Under the pieces are notes generated by a model. That model did no database searches, was not told the origin of the DNA, and saw nothing but the letters and a program-made list of their open reading frames with translations. A program made the position numbers and the translations under genes. From contig DKOR01000035.1 of the NCBI GenBank assembly GCA_002470825.1, positions 62,001 through 126,000 of the forward strand: a stretch of 64,000 nt of DNA, given 5' to 3'. The DNA is from Thiotrichaceae bacterium UBA7357. GTDB taxonomy: Bacteria; Pseudomonadota; Gammaproteobacteria; Eutrophobiales; Eutrophobiaceae. This document shows positions 18,180 through 26,116 of this stretch, one piece after another (the stretch's first letter is position 1; every line of letters begins with the position of its first letter).

Positions 18180-18185
18180 ATTATA
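18180..18185 (-). promoter_or_regulatory. candidate -10 element for the fwd operon
   Basis: A perfect TATAAT on the minus strand lies 28 bases before the fwdD start, so a transcript would have a leader of about 20 bases that includes the AAGGAG site. No good -35 is seen at 16-18 bases, so activation by a regulator is possible. The call rests on the hexamer and its position only. Confidence 0.35.
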
Positions 18186-18280
18186 GTCTGTAGTGCTGTA
18201 TAAGGACAGATGGATACGCTATTAGATTAATTCTTTTGTAGAATGCTGTTTCAGGGATGTCGCTTACAGTACAATTAATC

Positions 18281-18308
18281 TTTATGGATAATTGTTTATG
18301 GATAATTG
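18281..18308. repeat. two perfect 14-base tandem repeats before the beta-RFAP synthase gene
   Basis: TTTATGGATAATTG occurs twice back to back (18281-18294, 18295-18308). A third, nearly identical TTATGGATAATGAG lies at 18338-18351 and contains the annotated start codon of the next gene. It may be a slippage product of the gene start or a repeated binding site in the divergent fwd/mptG control region. Confidence 0.7.
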
Positions 18309-18339
18309 AAACCTAGATGCTAAGAGTTCTTGAAATATT

Positions 18340-19377
18340 ATGGATAATGAGAGATTAATGAGAAAATACAGACACGTGAGCGTTAATGCACCCGCTAGGT
18401 TACATCTAGGTTTTCTCGATTTGCATGGCGGACTTGGAAGAAAATTTGGTAGTTTGGGGCTATCAATCAAGAATGTTGAAACCGCACTTACAGCAGAATA
18501 TGCTGACGACATTGATGTGACTGGTCCTTCCGCTAAGCGAGCAGAAAATTATGCGGAGCAAGTTTTATCTCATTTTGGGATCAATGGTGGGATTAAGATG
18601 ACGATTAAAACTGCCATACCAGAACATTCAGGGCTAGGCTCAGGGACACAATTGTCATTAGGCGTAGCTTCAGCTATTTCTAACTTATATGAATTAAATG
18701 AGCAAGATCCTAAGAGACTTGCTGCGATCTTACATCGAGGAGCTCGTTCAGGGATTGGTATAGGCACCTTTATGCATGGCGGGTTTATAATCGATGGTGG
18801 TCGAGGTGAGGACACTGATGTTCCCCCTATAATAAGTCACATTACTTTTCCAGATAATTGGCGAATCGTATTAATATTTGATGATAAAGCACAAGGCATT
18901 AATGGCGTTCCAGAACGGCGAGCGTTCAATACATTACCGCCAATGAATGATGTAATGTCAGGTCTCCTTTGTAGACTGACATTAATGCAAGTCTTACCTG
19001 CCATCAAAGAGAAAGATTGTGCACAATTTGGAAAAGCGATTACTCGAATTCAAAATATTATTGGTGACTATTTTGCTAATGCCCAGGGAGGCAGATATAC
19101 ATCACCTTTTCTTAGACCTATTCTTGAGACCATGACGAATAGCGGTGCCACTGGGATAGGTCAAAGTTCATGGGGGCCGACCGGTTTTGCATTTTTTCCT
19201 GATGAGACACTGGCATTTCAAGCTGTGAAAAAAGTTCGTGAGGAGTGGCAATCAGAGTCAAGATTGCGCTTTATCATGAGCAGTGCTAGTAATTCCAAAG
19301 CAAAAATAATATCGAATAATTACAACGAAAAAACTCACGATGAAAACTTGAAAATTACAATTTCACAACTTGAATAG
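18340..19377 (+). CDS. mptG: beta-ribofuranosylaminobenzene 5'-phosphate synthase
   Basis: First committed step of methanopterin synthesis: 4-aminobenzoate plus PRPP gives beta-RFA-phosphate, CO2 and pyrophosphate. The 345-residue protein has the GHMP-kinase-like fold signs of the family: SVNAPARLHLGFLD at about 14-27, PEHSGLGSGTQLSLG at about 89-103, and RSGIGIGTFMHGG. Homologues usually begin close to the APARLHLGF block, so the ATG at 18358 is a possible alternative start. It is divergent from the fwd operon and heads a plus-strand run of H4MPT genes. PabB, which makes its substrate, is encoded at 33700. Confidence 0.92.
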   Translation: MDNERLMRKYRHVSVNAPARLHLGFLDLHGGLGRKFGSLGLSIKNVETALTAEYADDIDVTGPSAKRAENYAEQVLSHFGINGGIKMTIKTAIPEHSGLGSGTQLSLGVASAISNLYELNEQDPKRLAAILHRGARSGIGIGTFMHGGFIIDGGRGEDTDVPPIISHITFPDNWRIVLIFDDKAQGINGVPERRAFNTLPPMNDVMSGLLCRLTLMQVLPAIKEKDCAQFGKAITRIQNIIGDYFANAQGGRYTSPFLRPILETMTNSGATGIGQSSWGPTGFAFFPDETLAFQAVKKVREEWQSESRLRFIMSSASNSKAKIISNNYNEKTHDENLKITISQLE

Positions 19378-19391
19378 AGAACCATAATATA

Positions 19392-20300
19392 ATGAAAGAT
19401 CCATATTTATTACACATGTTTAATCCAACTAAAAATGTTAGTCCATTTGATGTCAATATGGCCTATGAGGCTGAATTTGATGGGGTCATTCCTTATTCCG
19501 AAGTAACATTAGATGATATTCATGCTCTAACTCAAGATACGATATTTTCGCGTGGTAAAAAAGGTGTTAAACGTACTGGTATTTTTATTGGGGGTAGGGA
19601 GTTTGGGTTAGCAATTGATATGTTAAATGAAGCTAAATCAGCTATGGTCCCGCCATTTGAGGTCTCTGTTTTTGCTGATCCTAGTGGAGCAATAACTACA
19701 GCCGCAGCTTTAATGGCGTGTGTTGAACATCAATTACAAAAGAAATCAGGTGAATCACTAAGTACAAAACGTATTGATATTATTGGTGGAACGGGCCCTG
19801 TTGGTGTATGCGCTGGTATTTTAGCTGCTAATTGTGGTGCTACGGTCTATTTAACTAGTCGAAGAGGCACTAAAGTTGCGACCGAATATGCCTCTGAATA
19901 TAACGCTCGTTTCGGCGTAGATATACTTGGAGCAGATAGTAGTACGGAAGAAAAAGTAATGGAGTTTTTGCCGGAGACGAATATTGTTATTGGTGCTGCT
20001 AAGGCAGGTATACAAATTCTATCAAAGAGACAATTAAGTGAGGCAGAAAATCTATTAGTTGCTGCGGATGTTAATGCTGTACCTCCAGTAGGTATTGAAG
20101 GTGTCGGCATAAATGATATGGGTGTGGATTTGCCTGAAACTCCGCAAAATGCAATTGGACTTGGCGCATTAGCAATTGGTGATGTTAAATACAAATTACA
20201 CCTCAAATTATTTGAAATGATGAAGAATGCAGAGACTCCATTATTCCTTGATCACAATCGCGCATTTGATGTGGCCAGAAAGATAATCGATAAACTTTAA
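19392..20300 (+). CDS. mtdB: NAD(P)-dependent methylene-H4MPT dehydrogenase
   Basis: Oxidises methylene-H4MPT to methenyl-H4MPT with NAD or NADP, the step after formaldehyde capture by Fae. The 302-residue protein matches MtdB in length and carries the N-terminal block MKDPYLLHMFNP, the substrate-side IGGREFGLAIDM, and a Rossmann motif IIGGTGPVGVCAG at about 136-148. It begins 14 bases after mptG and lies two genes before mch, which does the next step. The bacterial dehydrogenase is unrelated to the F420 enzymes of methanogens. Confidence 0.95.
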   Translation: MKDPYLLHMFNPTKNVSPFDVNMAYEAEFDGVIPYSEVTLDDIHALTQDTIFSRGKKGVKRTGIFIGGREFGLAIDMLNEAKSAMVPPFEVSVFADPSGAITTAAALMACVEHQLQKKSGESLSTKRIDIIGGTGPVGVCAGILAANCGATVYLTSRRGTKVATEYASEYNARFGVDILGADSSTEEKVMEFLPETNIVIGAAKAGIQILSKRQLSEAENLLVAADVNAVPPVGIEGVGINDMGVDLPETPQNAIGLGALAIGDVKYKLHLKLFEMMKNAETPLFLDHNRAFDVARKIIDKL

Positions 20301-20356
20301 AATAGAATTTTATATATTGAGGTCCTTTCTAGAATCTTTCTAAGTAGGCTTTATTA

Positions 20357-21478
20357 ATGAAAGATATTCTTATTGTCGCCCGATCAGGAAGAGCACTGGC
20401 CACATCAGCTTATGAAGCTGGCTACACAGTACATGTGTTGGATTGTTTCGCGGATGAAGATACAAAATCTTTTGCGAAAACGACTCATCGACTTCAGCCT
20501 CATGCTGAAGGATTTGATAAAATAGAATTGATGCAGCAAGTGAAAAAGTTAGTTTCTTGTTACCCAAAAGCAGTCTTGGTTGTCGGAACTGGTTTTGAAA
20601 AAACACCAGAGTTGCTTGAAAATCTAGTAGAAATCATTCCTGTTTTTAGTAACGATAAAAAAACTGTTCACAATCTTAAAGATCCTGTTTACCTATATAA
20701 CATGTTAAGATTTGCTTCCATCAAAACACCTGAGATTTCATTTGAATGTCCAATAAATTCTGACGGTTGGTTGTTAAAAGAAATTGCAGGTACTGGTGGA
20801 GGACATGTTAAGTGGTTGTCACAAATAAACCCTAGTAGTTGTTCTGGTTATTATCAAGAACATATCTCAGGTAGTATCTTAAGTGCAGTATTTCTAGCAA
20901 ATTGCACACATGCAATACTTGTGGGTATTAGCGAACAATTGCAATCAAAGCAATTTAGCTCAATGCCTTTCCTATTAGGAGGTGTTGTTAGACAGAGTTC
21001 AGATTATCAACAGCAGAGACAAAGTATTATAGAAATTATTAATAAAATAACGAAGCAAACTGGTTTAAAGGGACTTTGTGGGATTGATTATATTGTTACA
21101 AATACCGGGTTGATTTTTGTGCTTGAGGTTAATCCGAGACCACCATCCTCTTTTGAATTGTATGAAAAACAATCTATTTTGTTCGATGCCCATTTAGCTT
21201 GTTTTGAGAATAAAAAGTTCGATTTTCAGCTTGAACAGACTAATCAAGCAAAAGGTTATGCTGTTTATTATGCAAAACAAAATATTAAAATTAACAGTAA
21301 TATAGCCTGGCCAAGTTGGGTTAAAGATAGGCCGTGTATTGGTTCTGCTATTGCAAAAAAAGATCCTGTATGTACTGTCCATGTCAAAGATGAATCTATA
21401 ATCGATGTTAAGGCTCTTTTACAAAAAAGGTTGGTTGATATTGAAACAATTATTATCACAGAGCAAGATGACACCTAA
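20357..21478 (+). CDS. ATP-grasp family protein of the H4MPT gene cluster (Orf5-like)
   Basis: A 373-residue protein with a short N-terminal Rossmann-like part (ILIVARSGRALATSAYEAGY) and an ATP-grasp core, including LLKEIAGTGGGHVKWL and the Mg-binding block FVLEVNPRPPSSFELYE. Homologues are found with H4MPT genes in methylotrophs (Orf5 of the Methylobacterium cluster). A role in making methanopterin or methanofuran is likely, since ATP-grasp enzymes form amide bonds between a carboxylate and an amine, but the substrate is not known to me. It lies 56 bases after mtdB and 27 bases before mch. Confidence 0.75.
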   Translation: MKDILIVARSGRALATSAYEAGYTVHVLDCFADEDTKSFAKTTHRLQPHAEGFDKIELMQQVKKLVSCYPKAVLVVGTGFEKTPELLENLVEIIPVFSNDKKTVHNLKDPVYLYNMLRFASIKTPEISFECPINSDGWLLKEIAGTGGGHVKWLSQINPSSCSGYYQEHISGSILSAVFLANCTHAILVGISEQLQSKQFSSMPFLLGGVVRQSSDYQQQRQSIIEIINKITKQTGLKGLCGIDYIVTNTGLIFVLEVNPRPPSSFELYEKQSILFDAHLACFENKKFDFQLEQTNQAKGYAVYYAKQNIKINSNIAWPSWVKDRPCIGSAIAKKDPVCTVHVKDESIIDVKALLQKRLVDIETIIITEQDDT

Positions 21479-21505
21479 AACTTATATAGTAAAAAGAGGA
21501 AAAAA

Positions 21506-22480
21506 ATGAGCAAGCAAATATCATCACCCAGTCTTAATGCGCTGACAGCGATTTTGGTGAATAACCTTATAGATAATGCCTCAGCATTACGATTAGACGT
21601 CACCAGGTTGGATAATGGTTGTCGTATTATTGATGCAGGAATTAATGCGCCAGGCGGACTAGAGTCTGGAAGATTGATTACAGAAATATGCATGGGTGGG
21701 TTGGGAACAGCAAAATTACGGGCATCAACGAATTTCCTTAATTGGTCGTGGTATATAGATGTTCATAGTACTAATCCCGTCTTATCATGTTTAGGTAGTC
21801 AATATGCCGGATGGGATTTGAGTCACGGTGAGGGGAAGAATGCATTTAATGCATTAGGATCAGGACCAGCTCGAGCTATTGGAAGTAACGAAAAGCTATA
21901 CGATGAATTGGGTTATCGTGATTCTGGAGATTATGCGTATTTGGTCATTGAATCAGATAAGATACCACCTGAAGAAGTTGTGAATAAAATAGCTGTTGCA
22001 TGTGATATTTCGGTTTCTTCATTAACATTAATAATGACACCAACATCGAGTTTAGCGGGTTCTATACAGGTCGTTGGTAGAGTCTTGGAAACAGCGTTGC
22101 ATAAAGCGCACGCATTAAATTTCCCTCTTGAAAATATCGTTGATGGTGCTGGAAGTGCTCCTATCTGTCCCCCCTCAAACGATTTCCTCACTGCGATGAG
22201 CAGGACAAATGATGCAATTTTATTTGCAGGTCAAATACAACTTTTTGTTGAAGCTAGCGATGACGACGCCAGAGATTTAGCGAGTAAGTTGCCTAGCAGC
22301 TCATCCGATGATTATGGAAGACCGTTTGGTGAAATTTTCAAGGATGTTGGTTACGACTTTTATAAGATTGATCCAATGTTATTCTCGCCCGCGCAAGTTG
22401 CTGTCAGTTCATTAAGCACGGGACATACCTTTCATGCTGGTAAGATTGACCTGGACTTGCTGAATAAATCATTTAATTAG
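21506..22480 (+). CDS. mch: methenyl-H4MPT cyclohydrolase
   Basis: Converts methenyl-H4MPT to formyl-H4MPT, the substrate that the two formyltransferases pass to methanofuran. The protein has 324 residues, the usual Mch length. Recognisable stretches are GINAPGGLESGRLITEICMG near residue 48, FNALGSGPARAIG, and a conserved DGAGSAPICPPSNDFLTAMS near 213-232. A purine-rich AGAGG site precedes the ATG. It lies inside the plus-strand H4MPT run between two ATP-grasp genes, the order orf5-mch-orf7 also known from other methylotrophs. Confidence 0.95.
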   Translation: MSKQISSPSLNALTAILVNNLIDNASALRLDVTRLDNGCRIIDAGINAPGGLESGRLITEICMGGLGTAKLRASTNFLNWSWYIDVHSTNPVLSCLGSQYAGWDLSHGEGKNAFNALGSGPARAIGSNEKLYDELGYRDSGDYAYLVIESDKIPPEEVVNKIAVACDISVSSLTLIMTPTSSLAGSIQVVGRVLETALHKAHALNFPLENIVDGAGSAPICPPSNDFLTAMSRTNDAILFAGQIQLFVEASDDDARDLASKLPSSSSDDYGRPFGEIFKDVGYDFYKIDPMLFSPAQVAVSSLSTGHTFHAGKIDLDLLNKSFN

Positions 22481-22485
22481 AGTAA

Positions 22486-23403
22486 GTGAAAAAGTCACAA
22501 AGAAAGGTTGCTATTGTTACAGATGATCCTGGTTGGCATGGTAGACAATTAACAAGATCGCTCAAAGACCATGGTCTTGAGAGTCAATATGTTTCTCTGA
22601 GTGATTGTATTATCGAGATAAATGGAACTGGAAAAGAAATATTCATTCCAGGATTCAATACGCCTCCGCTTGGCATCTTTGTAAGAGGAGTTCCCGGGGG
22701 CACTTTAGAACAGGTCATTTTTCGATTAAATATATTGCATGCATTATATAATTCTGGGATAACGGTTTATAACACACCAAAAGCAATAGAACGTACGGTG
22801 GATAAGGCATTGACTAGTTTGTTATTAAGTAGAGCAGGTATTCCTACGCCTACCACATGGATTTGTGAAACACCCGAACATGCAAAAATAATTCTTGATA
22901 AAGAAACCGCAAATGGAAAACAAATAGTATTGAAACCATTGTTTGGTTCTCAGGGTGTTGGTATTCATCTACTCGATAATAAATCAGGCTTAATACTCGA
23001 TGAGAAGTTCGCTGGTGTTTATTACTTGCAGCGGTTTATTGAACGTCTAAATAATGAATATACAGATATACGGGTACTTGTTGTTGATGGTGTCGCGAAA
23101 GCAGCAATGTTGAGACGCGGAAAAGAATGGCTCACCAATTGTGCGCAAGGAGCTAGCTGTGAATCACTAATACTGGATAAGAATATTGCTAGTTTAGCTG
23201 AATCGGCATGTAAGATTTTAAATATTGATTATGCGGGAGTCGATCTAATACAAGACAAAACAGGTTGTTTTTATATCATTGAGGTGAATAGTATTCCCGC
23301 ATGGTATGGCCTACAAAGTGTGGTGGATTATGAAATAGCATCATGCTTAATCGATTCGTTTGTTAAGCATATTGCTCGAATTAACCAATTGAGTTTTTTC
23401 TAG
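22486..23403 (+). CDS. RimK-like ATP-grasp ligase of the H4MPT gene cluster (Orf7-like)
   Basis: A 305-residue RimK-family ATP-grasp protein with a GTG start 6 bases after mch. It shows the ATP-binding loop VLKPLFGSQGVGIHLL at about 149-164 and the metal site GCFYIIEVNSIPAWYGLQ near the end. The family includes MptN, which adds glutamate to H4MPT in archaea, and amino-acid ligases acting on RimS6. In methylotrophs the gene is a constant neighbour of mch (Orf7) and is needed for H4MPT-linked oxidation. A glutamate-ligase role in cofactor tailoring is inference. Confidence 0.8.
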   Translation: MKKSQRKVAIVTDDPGWHGRQLTRSLKDHGLESQYVSLSDCIIEINGTGKEIFIPGFNTPPLGIFVRGVPGGTLEQVIFRLNILHALYNSGITVYNTPKAIERTVDKALTSLLLSRAGIPTPTTWICETPEHAKIILDKETANGKQIVLKPLFGSQGVGIHLLDNKSGLILDEKFAGVYYLQRFIERLNNEYTDIRVLVVDGVAKAAMLRRGKEWLTNCAQGASCESLILDKNIASLAESACKILNIDYAGVDLIQDKTGCFYIIEVNSIPAWYGLQSVVDYEIASCLIDSFVKHIARINQLSFF

Positions 23404-23413
23404 AAATAAACTG

Positions 23414-24256
23414 ATGATTGATAGAAAAGCATTAGAAAAAATAGTTATGGCAAGTTTTTTTGGAGAACTGGAAGCTTTCAAACCCGGAAATGTTAGTTTT
23501 TATGCTAATGGGCATAACATGACTGTTGATGACTTTCAGAAGAGCGCGGAGGCTTCTGTACCGATACTTTGCGAGATTAATAGTAGTTTAGGCCAACGAA
23601 TATTAAATAGTGTTTGTGCAACGAAAGAAGTTGTTGGTTGCAATACCAACTTAGGAATGTTGTTACTTTTCGCTCCTCTAATTATGGCAGCAGAAGCTGG
23701 ATTCAGAGACAGAAGTGAGCTACAAAAGAATCTAGAAAACACATTAAGTTCTATAGTAAAAACTGATGCAGAACAGATATTTGAAGCTATAGTCATAGCA
23801 AGTCCTGGAGGTTTAAATAGGGTAAATGAGCATGATGTAAATAAGGCGCCAGACTGTACATTGTATGAAGCAATGGACTCAGCCAGAAATCGAGATTCTA
23901 TTGCGTTGCAGTATGTTAATAACTTTAATGAAATATTCAATATTGGTTTAGTAGAGATTAAAAACTTTGACAAACGCTGGAATAGTGTAAAATGGGCGAC
24001 TGTTTCATGCTACTTGAATTTCATGTCACTTTTGCTAGATTCACATTTAGCACGAAAATTTGGTAAAGAGGTAGCTGAAGATATAAGAATAAAAAGCAAG
24101 GTCATTGCTAAGAACTTTAATAGTTCCAGTGTTCCTGAAAGTAGCATTGAAATTTTACAGAGCTACGATCTAGAACTTAAAGAAAAAAATTATAATCCAG
24201 GTACAAATGCTGATCTAACTGCGGCTAGTCTACTGGTCTATAACTTGATTTCGTAA
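23414..24256 (+). CDS. CitG/MdcB-like (triphosphoribosyl-dephospho-CoA synthase family) protein, Orf9-like
   Basis: A 280-residue homologue of the CitG/MdcB family, with the start block ELEAFKPGNVSFYANGHNM, the motif GCNTNLGMLLLFAPL at about 76-90, and a C-terminal PGTNADLTAASLL. True CitG makes the prosthetic group of citrate lyase, but no lyase genes are near. In methylotrophs a member of this family (Orf9) belongs to the H4MPT/MFR genes, so it may transfer a ribosyl-phosphate-like group in cofactor synthesis. It starts 10 bases after orf7. A 158-base spacer then leads to fae. Confidence 0.8.
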   Translation: MIDRKALEKIVMASFFGELEAFKPGNVSFYANGHNMTVDDFQKSAEASVPILCEINSSLGQRILNSVCATKEVVGCNTNLGMLLLFAPLIMAAEAGFRDRSELQKNLENTLSSIVKTDAEQIFEAIVIASPGGLNRVNEHDVNKAPDCTLYEAMDSARNRDSIALQYVNNFNEIFNIGLVEIKNFDKRWNSVKWATVSCYLNFMSLLLDSHLARKFGKEVAEDIRIKSKVIAKNFNSSSVPESSIEILQSYDLELKEKNYNPGTNADLTAASLLVYNLIS

Positions 24257-24399
24257 AATAATGAATTTGTAAAAAATACGTGCAAAAAGATATTTTCTTG
24301 TTGCTAGTTATACTGGGTTGAGGGTTATATCCCTTGTTAAATTTAAATAAACAGGAAGTAGACATGTCTATATTAACAAAATTATGTAGCTTTCTAACT

Positions 24400-24406
24400 G
24401 GAGGAG
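24400..24406 (+). promoter_or_regulatory. ribosome binding site that decides the fae start
   Basis: GGAGGAG ends 8 bases before the ATG at 24415 and is the strongest such site nearby. It argues against upstream in-frame ATGs at 24334 and 24364, which would add residues not found in the Fae family. Confidence 0.7.
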
Positions 24407-24414
24407 ATAAAAAA

Positions 24415-24927
24415 ATGGCAGTCATTGATAGAGTATTAATTGGTGAAGCGTTAGTGGGTGACGGGAATGAAGTTGCGCACATTGACCTAATGATGGGTCC
24501 ACGTGGTAGTGCAGCTGAGTCAGCTTTTGCGAATGCATTGACTAATAACAAAGATGGCTTCAGTACGCTATTAGCAGTCGTAGCACCAAATCTGCTATGC
24601 AAACCAAACACAATCCTTTTCAATAAAGTAACTATTAAAGGTTCAAAGCAAGCAGTACAGATGTTCGGACCTGCGCAACGTGGTGTCGCTATGGCCGTTA
24701 TGGATTGTGTAGAAGATGGCACTATCCCTGCTGATGAAGCAGATGATATCTTTGTATCAGTTGGGGTGTTTATTCATTGGTTAGCTGATGATGACACTAA
24801 GATTCAAGATTATAACTACGAAGCAACCAAACTTTCAATCAAACGTGCGGTAGCTCGTGAGCCTAAAGCTGCAGAAGTTGTTAGTAAAAAAGGCTCAGCT
24901 GAACATCCATTTGCCGCACACGCTTAA
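24415..24927 (+). CDS. fae: formaldehyde-activating enzyme
   Basis: Catalyses condensation of formaldehyde with H4MPT to methylene-H4MPT, the entry step of the whole pathway in this window. With the ATG at 24415 it has 170 residues, the family size, and begins MAVIDRVLIGEALVGDGNEV. Family blocks GPRGSAAESAF, LAVVAPNLLCKPNT and KGSKQAVQMFGPAQRGVAMA are intact, including the His of VGDGNEVAHID that is essential in the known enzyme. It has its own 158-base upstream region, fitting the high expression usual for Fae, although no clear promoter was found. An inverted repeat follows at 24972. Confidence 0.97.
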   Translation: MAVIDRVLIGEALVGDGNEVAHIDLMMGPRGSAAESAFANALTNNKDGFSTLLAVVAPNLLCKPNTILFNKVTIKGSKQAVQMFGPAQRGVAMAVMDCVEDGTIPADEADDIFVSVGVFIHWLADDDTKIQDYNYEATKLSIKRAVAREPKAAEVVSKKGSAEHPFAAHA

Positions 24928-24971
24928 TTAGTAAAATTAATATAGTGCCGCTGAATGGTCTTCAGAAATTA

Positions 24972-25005
24972 CAGATACCCTGATTAATAATAGTCAGGGT
25001 ACCTG
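24972..25005 (+). terminator. inverted repeat after fae, possible terminator
   Basis: TACCCTGA (24976-24983) and TCAGGGTA (24994-25001) form a perfect 8-base stem with a 10-base loop, extended by 3 more pairs (CAG/CTG) beyond one mismatch. It lies 45 bases after the fae stop. No T-run follows, so it may act as an RNA-stabilising hairpin instead of a classical terminator. Confidence 0.5.
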
Positions 25006-25110
25006 TCTCATATGATAATTAAAAAGTAATAAGTCTATGGAGTGAGTGTGAAGATTTTGTAGCACCCTCGGAAATATTTTGTTAAAAAGAGTGCGGCCGT
25101 ATTATCAATA

Positions 25111-26049
25111 TTAGTGTATGTGATAGGTTTTATTAGAAGAATCGTTATAATTAGTAGCAACGTCTTCATCCGACAATAGGACGCTGTCGGCAGTTCCAGC
25201 CCCTATAACTTGGAGCCTTTCCTCGTTTTTCTTCAATGCGAGTTCGATTCGTTTACGTTTACTGACATCCCATATGGTGGCTTGTATCATTTTCTTTCCT
25301 CGTAATGAAAGACAGGTTAGCAATATTTCAGCAGGAAAGTGCTCACCTGAGGAACGGCAAAAAATAGATTCGAACGAATGTGTATGCTTTTGATGAGTTA
25401 ATTCGATCATCTCATTAATATCTTCTCTAGAAGCTTGACCATCAAGTTGTGTAAGCGGTGAAAGTTCATCGAGCTGTAGACCTATTAATTTTTTACTCGA
25501 TTTATAACCAAACAAATTCAATGCAGACGAGTTACAGTCGAAGCAAATAGTCTTTTCATTGAGTAGCATAATCGCATCATCTGATGTCTCAAAAACTGAT
25601 TTGTACTTGCTTTCATTCTCGTGTAATTCTTTATTACAGATGTTGAAAGCTTCTTTTCGACTTTCTCCCATTTGATAAAGTACAAGCTGAGCTGATACAC
25701 GTGCTAACACATCGGCCCGCCTAATAGGTTTTGTTATGAAATCTACTCCTCCGAGTTCAAATCCACGTAGTCTATCTTCTGTTTCATGAAGAGCTGTAAT
25801 AAATATTATAGGAATATCTGCTGTGCTCTCGTTTTGTTTTAGTTGTCTACACACTTCGAAACCATCCATGCTGGGCATCATGATATCTAGCAAAATAAGG
25901 TTAGGGGGATCGGCCTGTGCTGATTCAATAGCCATTTCAGATACTCGTGTCGGACGCACCATGTAGCCTTCATCTTCTAATAGGCCGGCTAATAGCTGTA
26001 AGTTGGCGGGCGTATCATCAACGATCATTATTTCACCACGATGAGCCAT
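25111..26049 (-). CDS. response regulator with receiver and PAS domains
   Basis: A 312-residue protein. Residues 1-125 are a receiver domain with the acidic pair in IMIVDDTPA, the phospho-acceptor Asp in LILLDIMMPSMDGF, and the conserved Lys in FITKPI. Residues about 145-265 are a PAS domain (YKSVFETSDDAIMLLN to IWDVSKRKRIEL). No DNA-binding, GGDEF, EAL or kinase domain follows; the last 45 residues are low complexity. It starts 68 bases after the hybrid kinase gene on the same strand, so it is the likely partner. It may work through protein contacts or be the remnant of a longer PAS-containing regulator. Confidence 0.85.
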   Translation of the reverse strand: MAHRGEIMIVDDTPANLQLLAGLLEDEGYMVRPTRVSEMAIESAQADPPNLILLDIMMPSMDGFEVCRQLKQNESTADIPIIFITALHETEDRLRGFELGGVDFITKPIRRADVLARVSAQLVLYQMGESRKEAFNICNKELHENESKYKSVFETSDDAIMLLNEKTICFDCNSSALNLFGYKSSKKLIGLQLDELSPLTQLDGQASREDINEMIELTHQKHTHSFESIFCRSSGEHFPAEILLTCLSLRGKKMIQATIWDVSKRKRIELALKKNEERLQVIGAGTADSVLLSDEDVATNYNDSSNKTYHIH

Positions 26050-26116
26050 TGTCTGTTTCTCCTAAGTTATTAATTAGCCTCTGCAAATATCATATATTTG
26101 ATATAGTTTTTCATAA

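Noticed and set aside
23414..24256. Citrate or malonate lyase prosthetic-group gene (citG/mdcB)
   Set aside because: No lyase subunit genes are present; methylotroph H4MPT clusters carry a homologue in this place.
24334..24414. N-terminal extension of Fae
   Set aside because: The added residues are not found in the family, and GGAGGAG points to the ATG at 24415.
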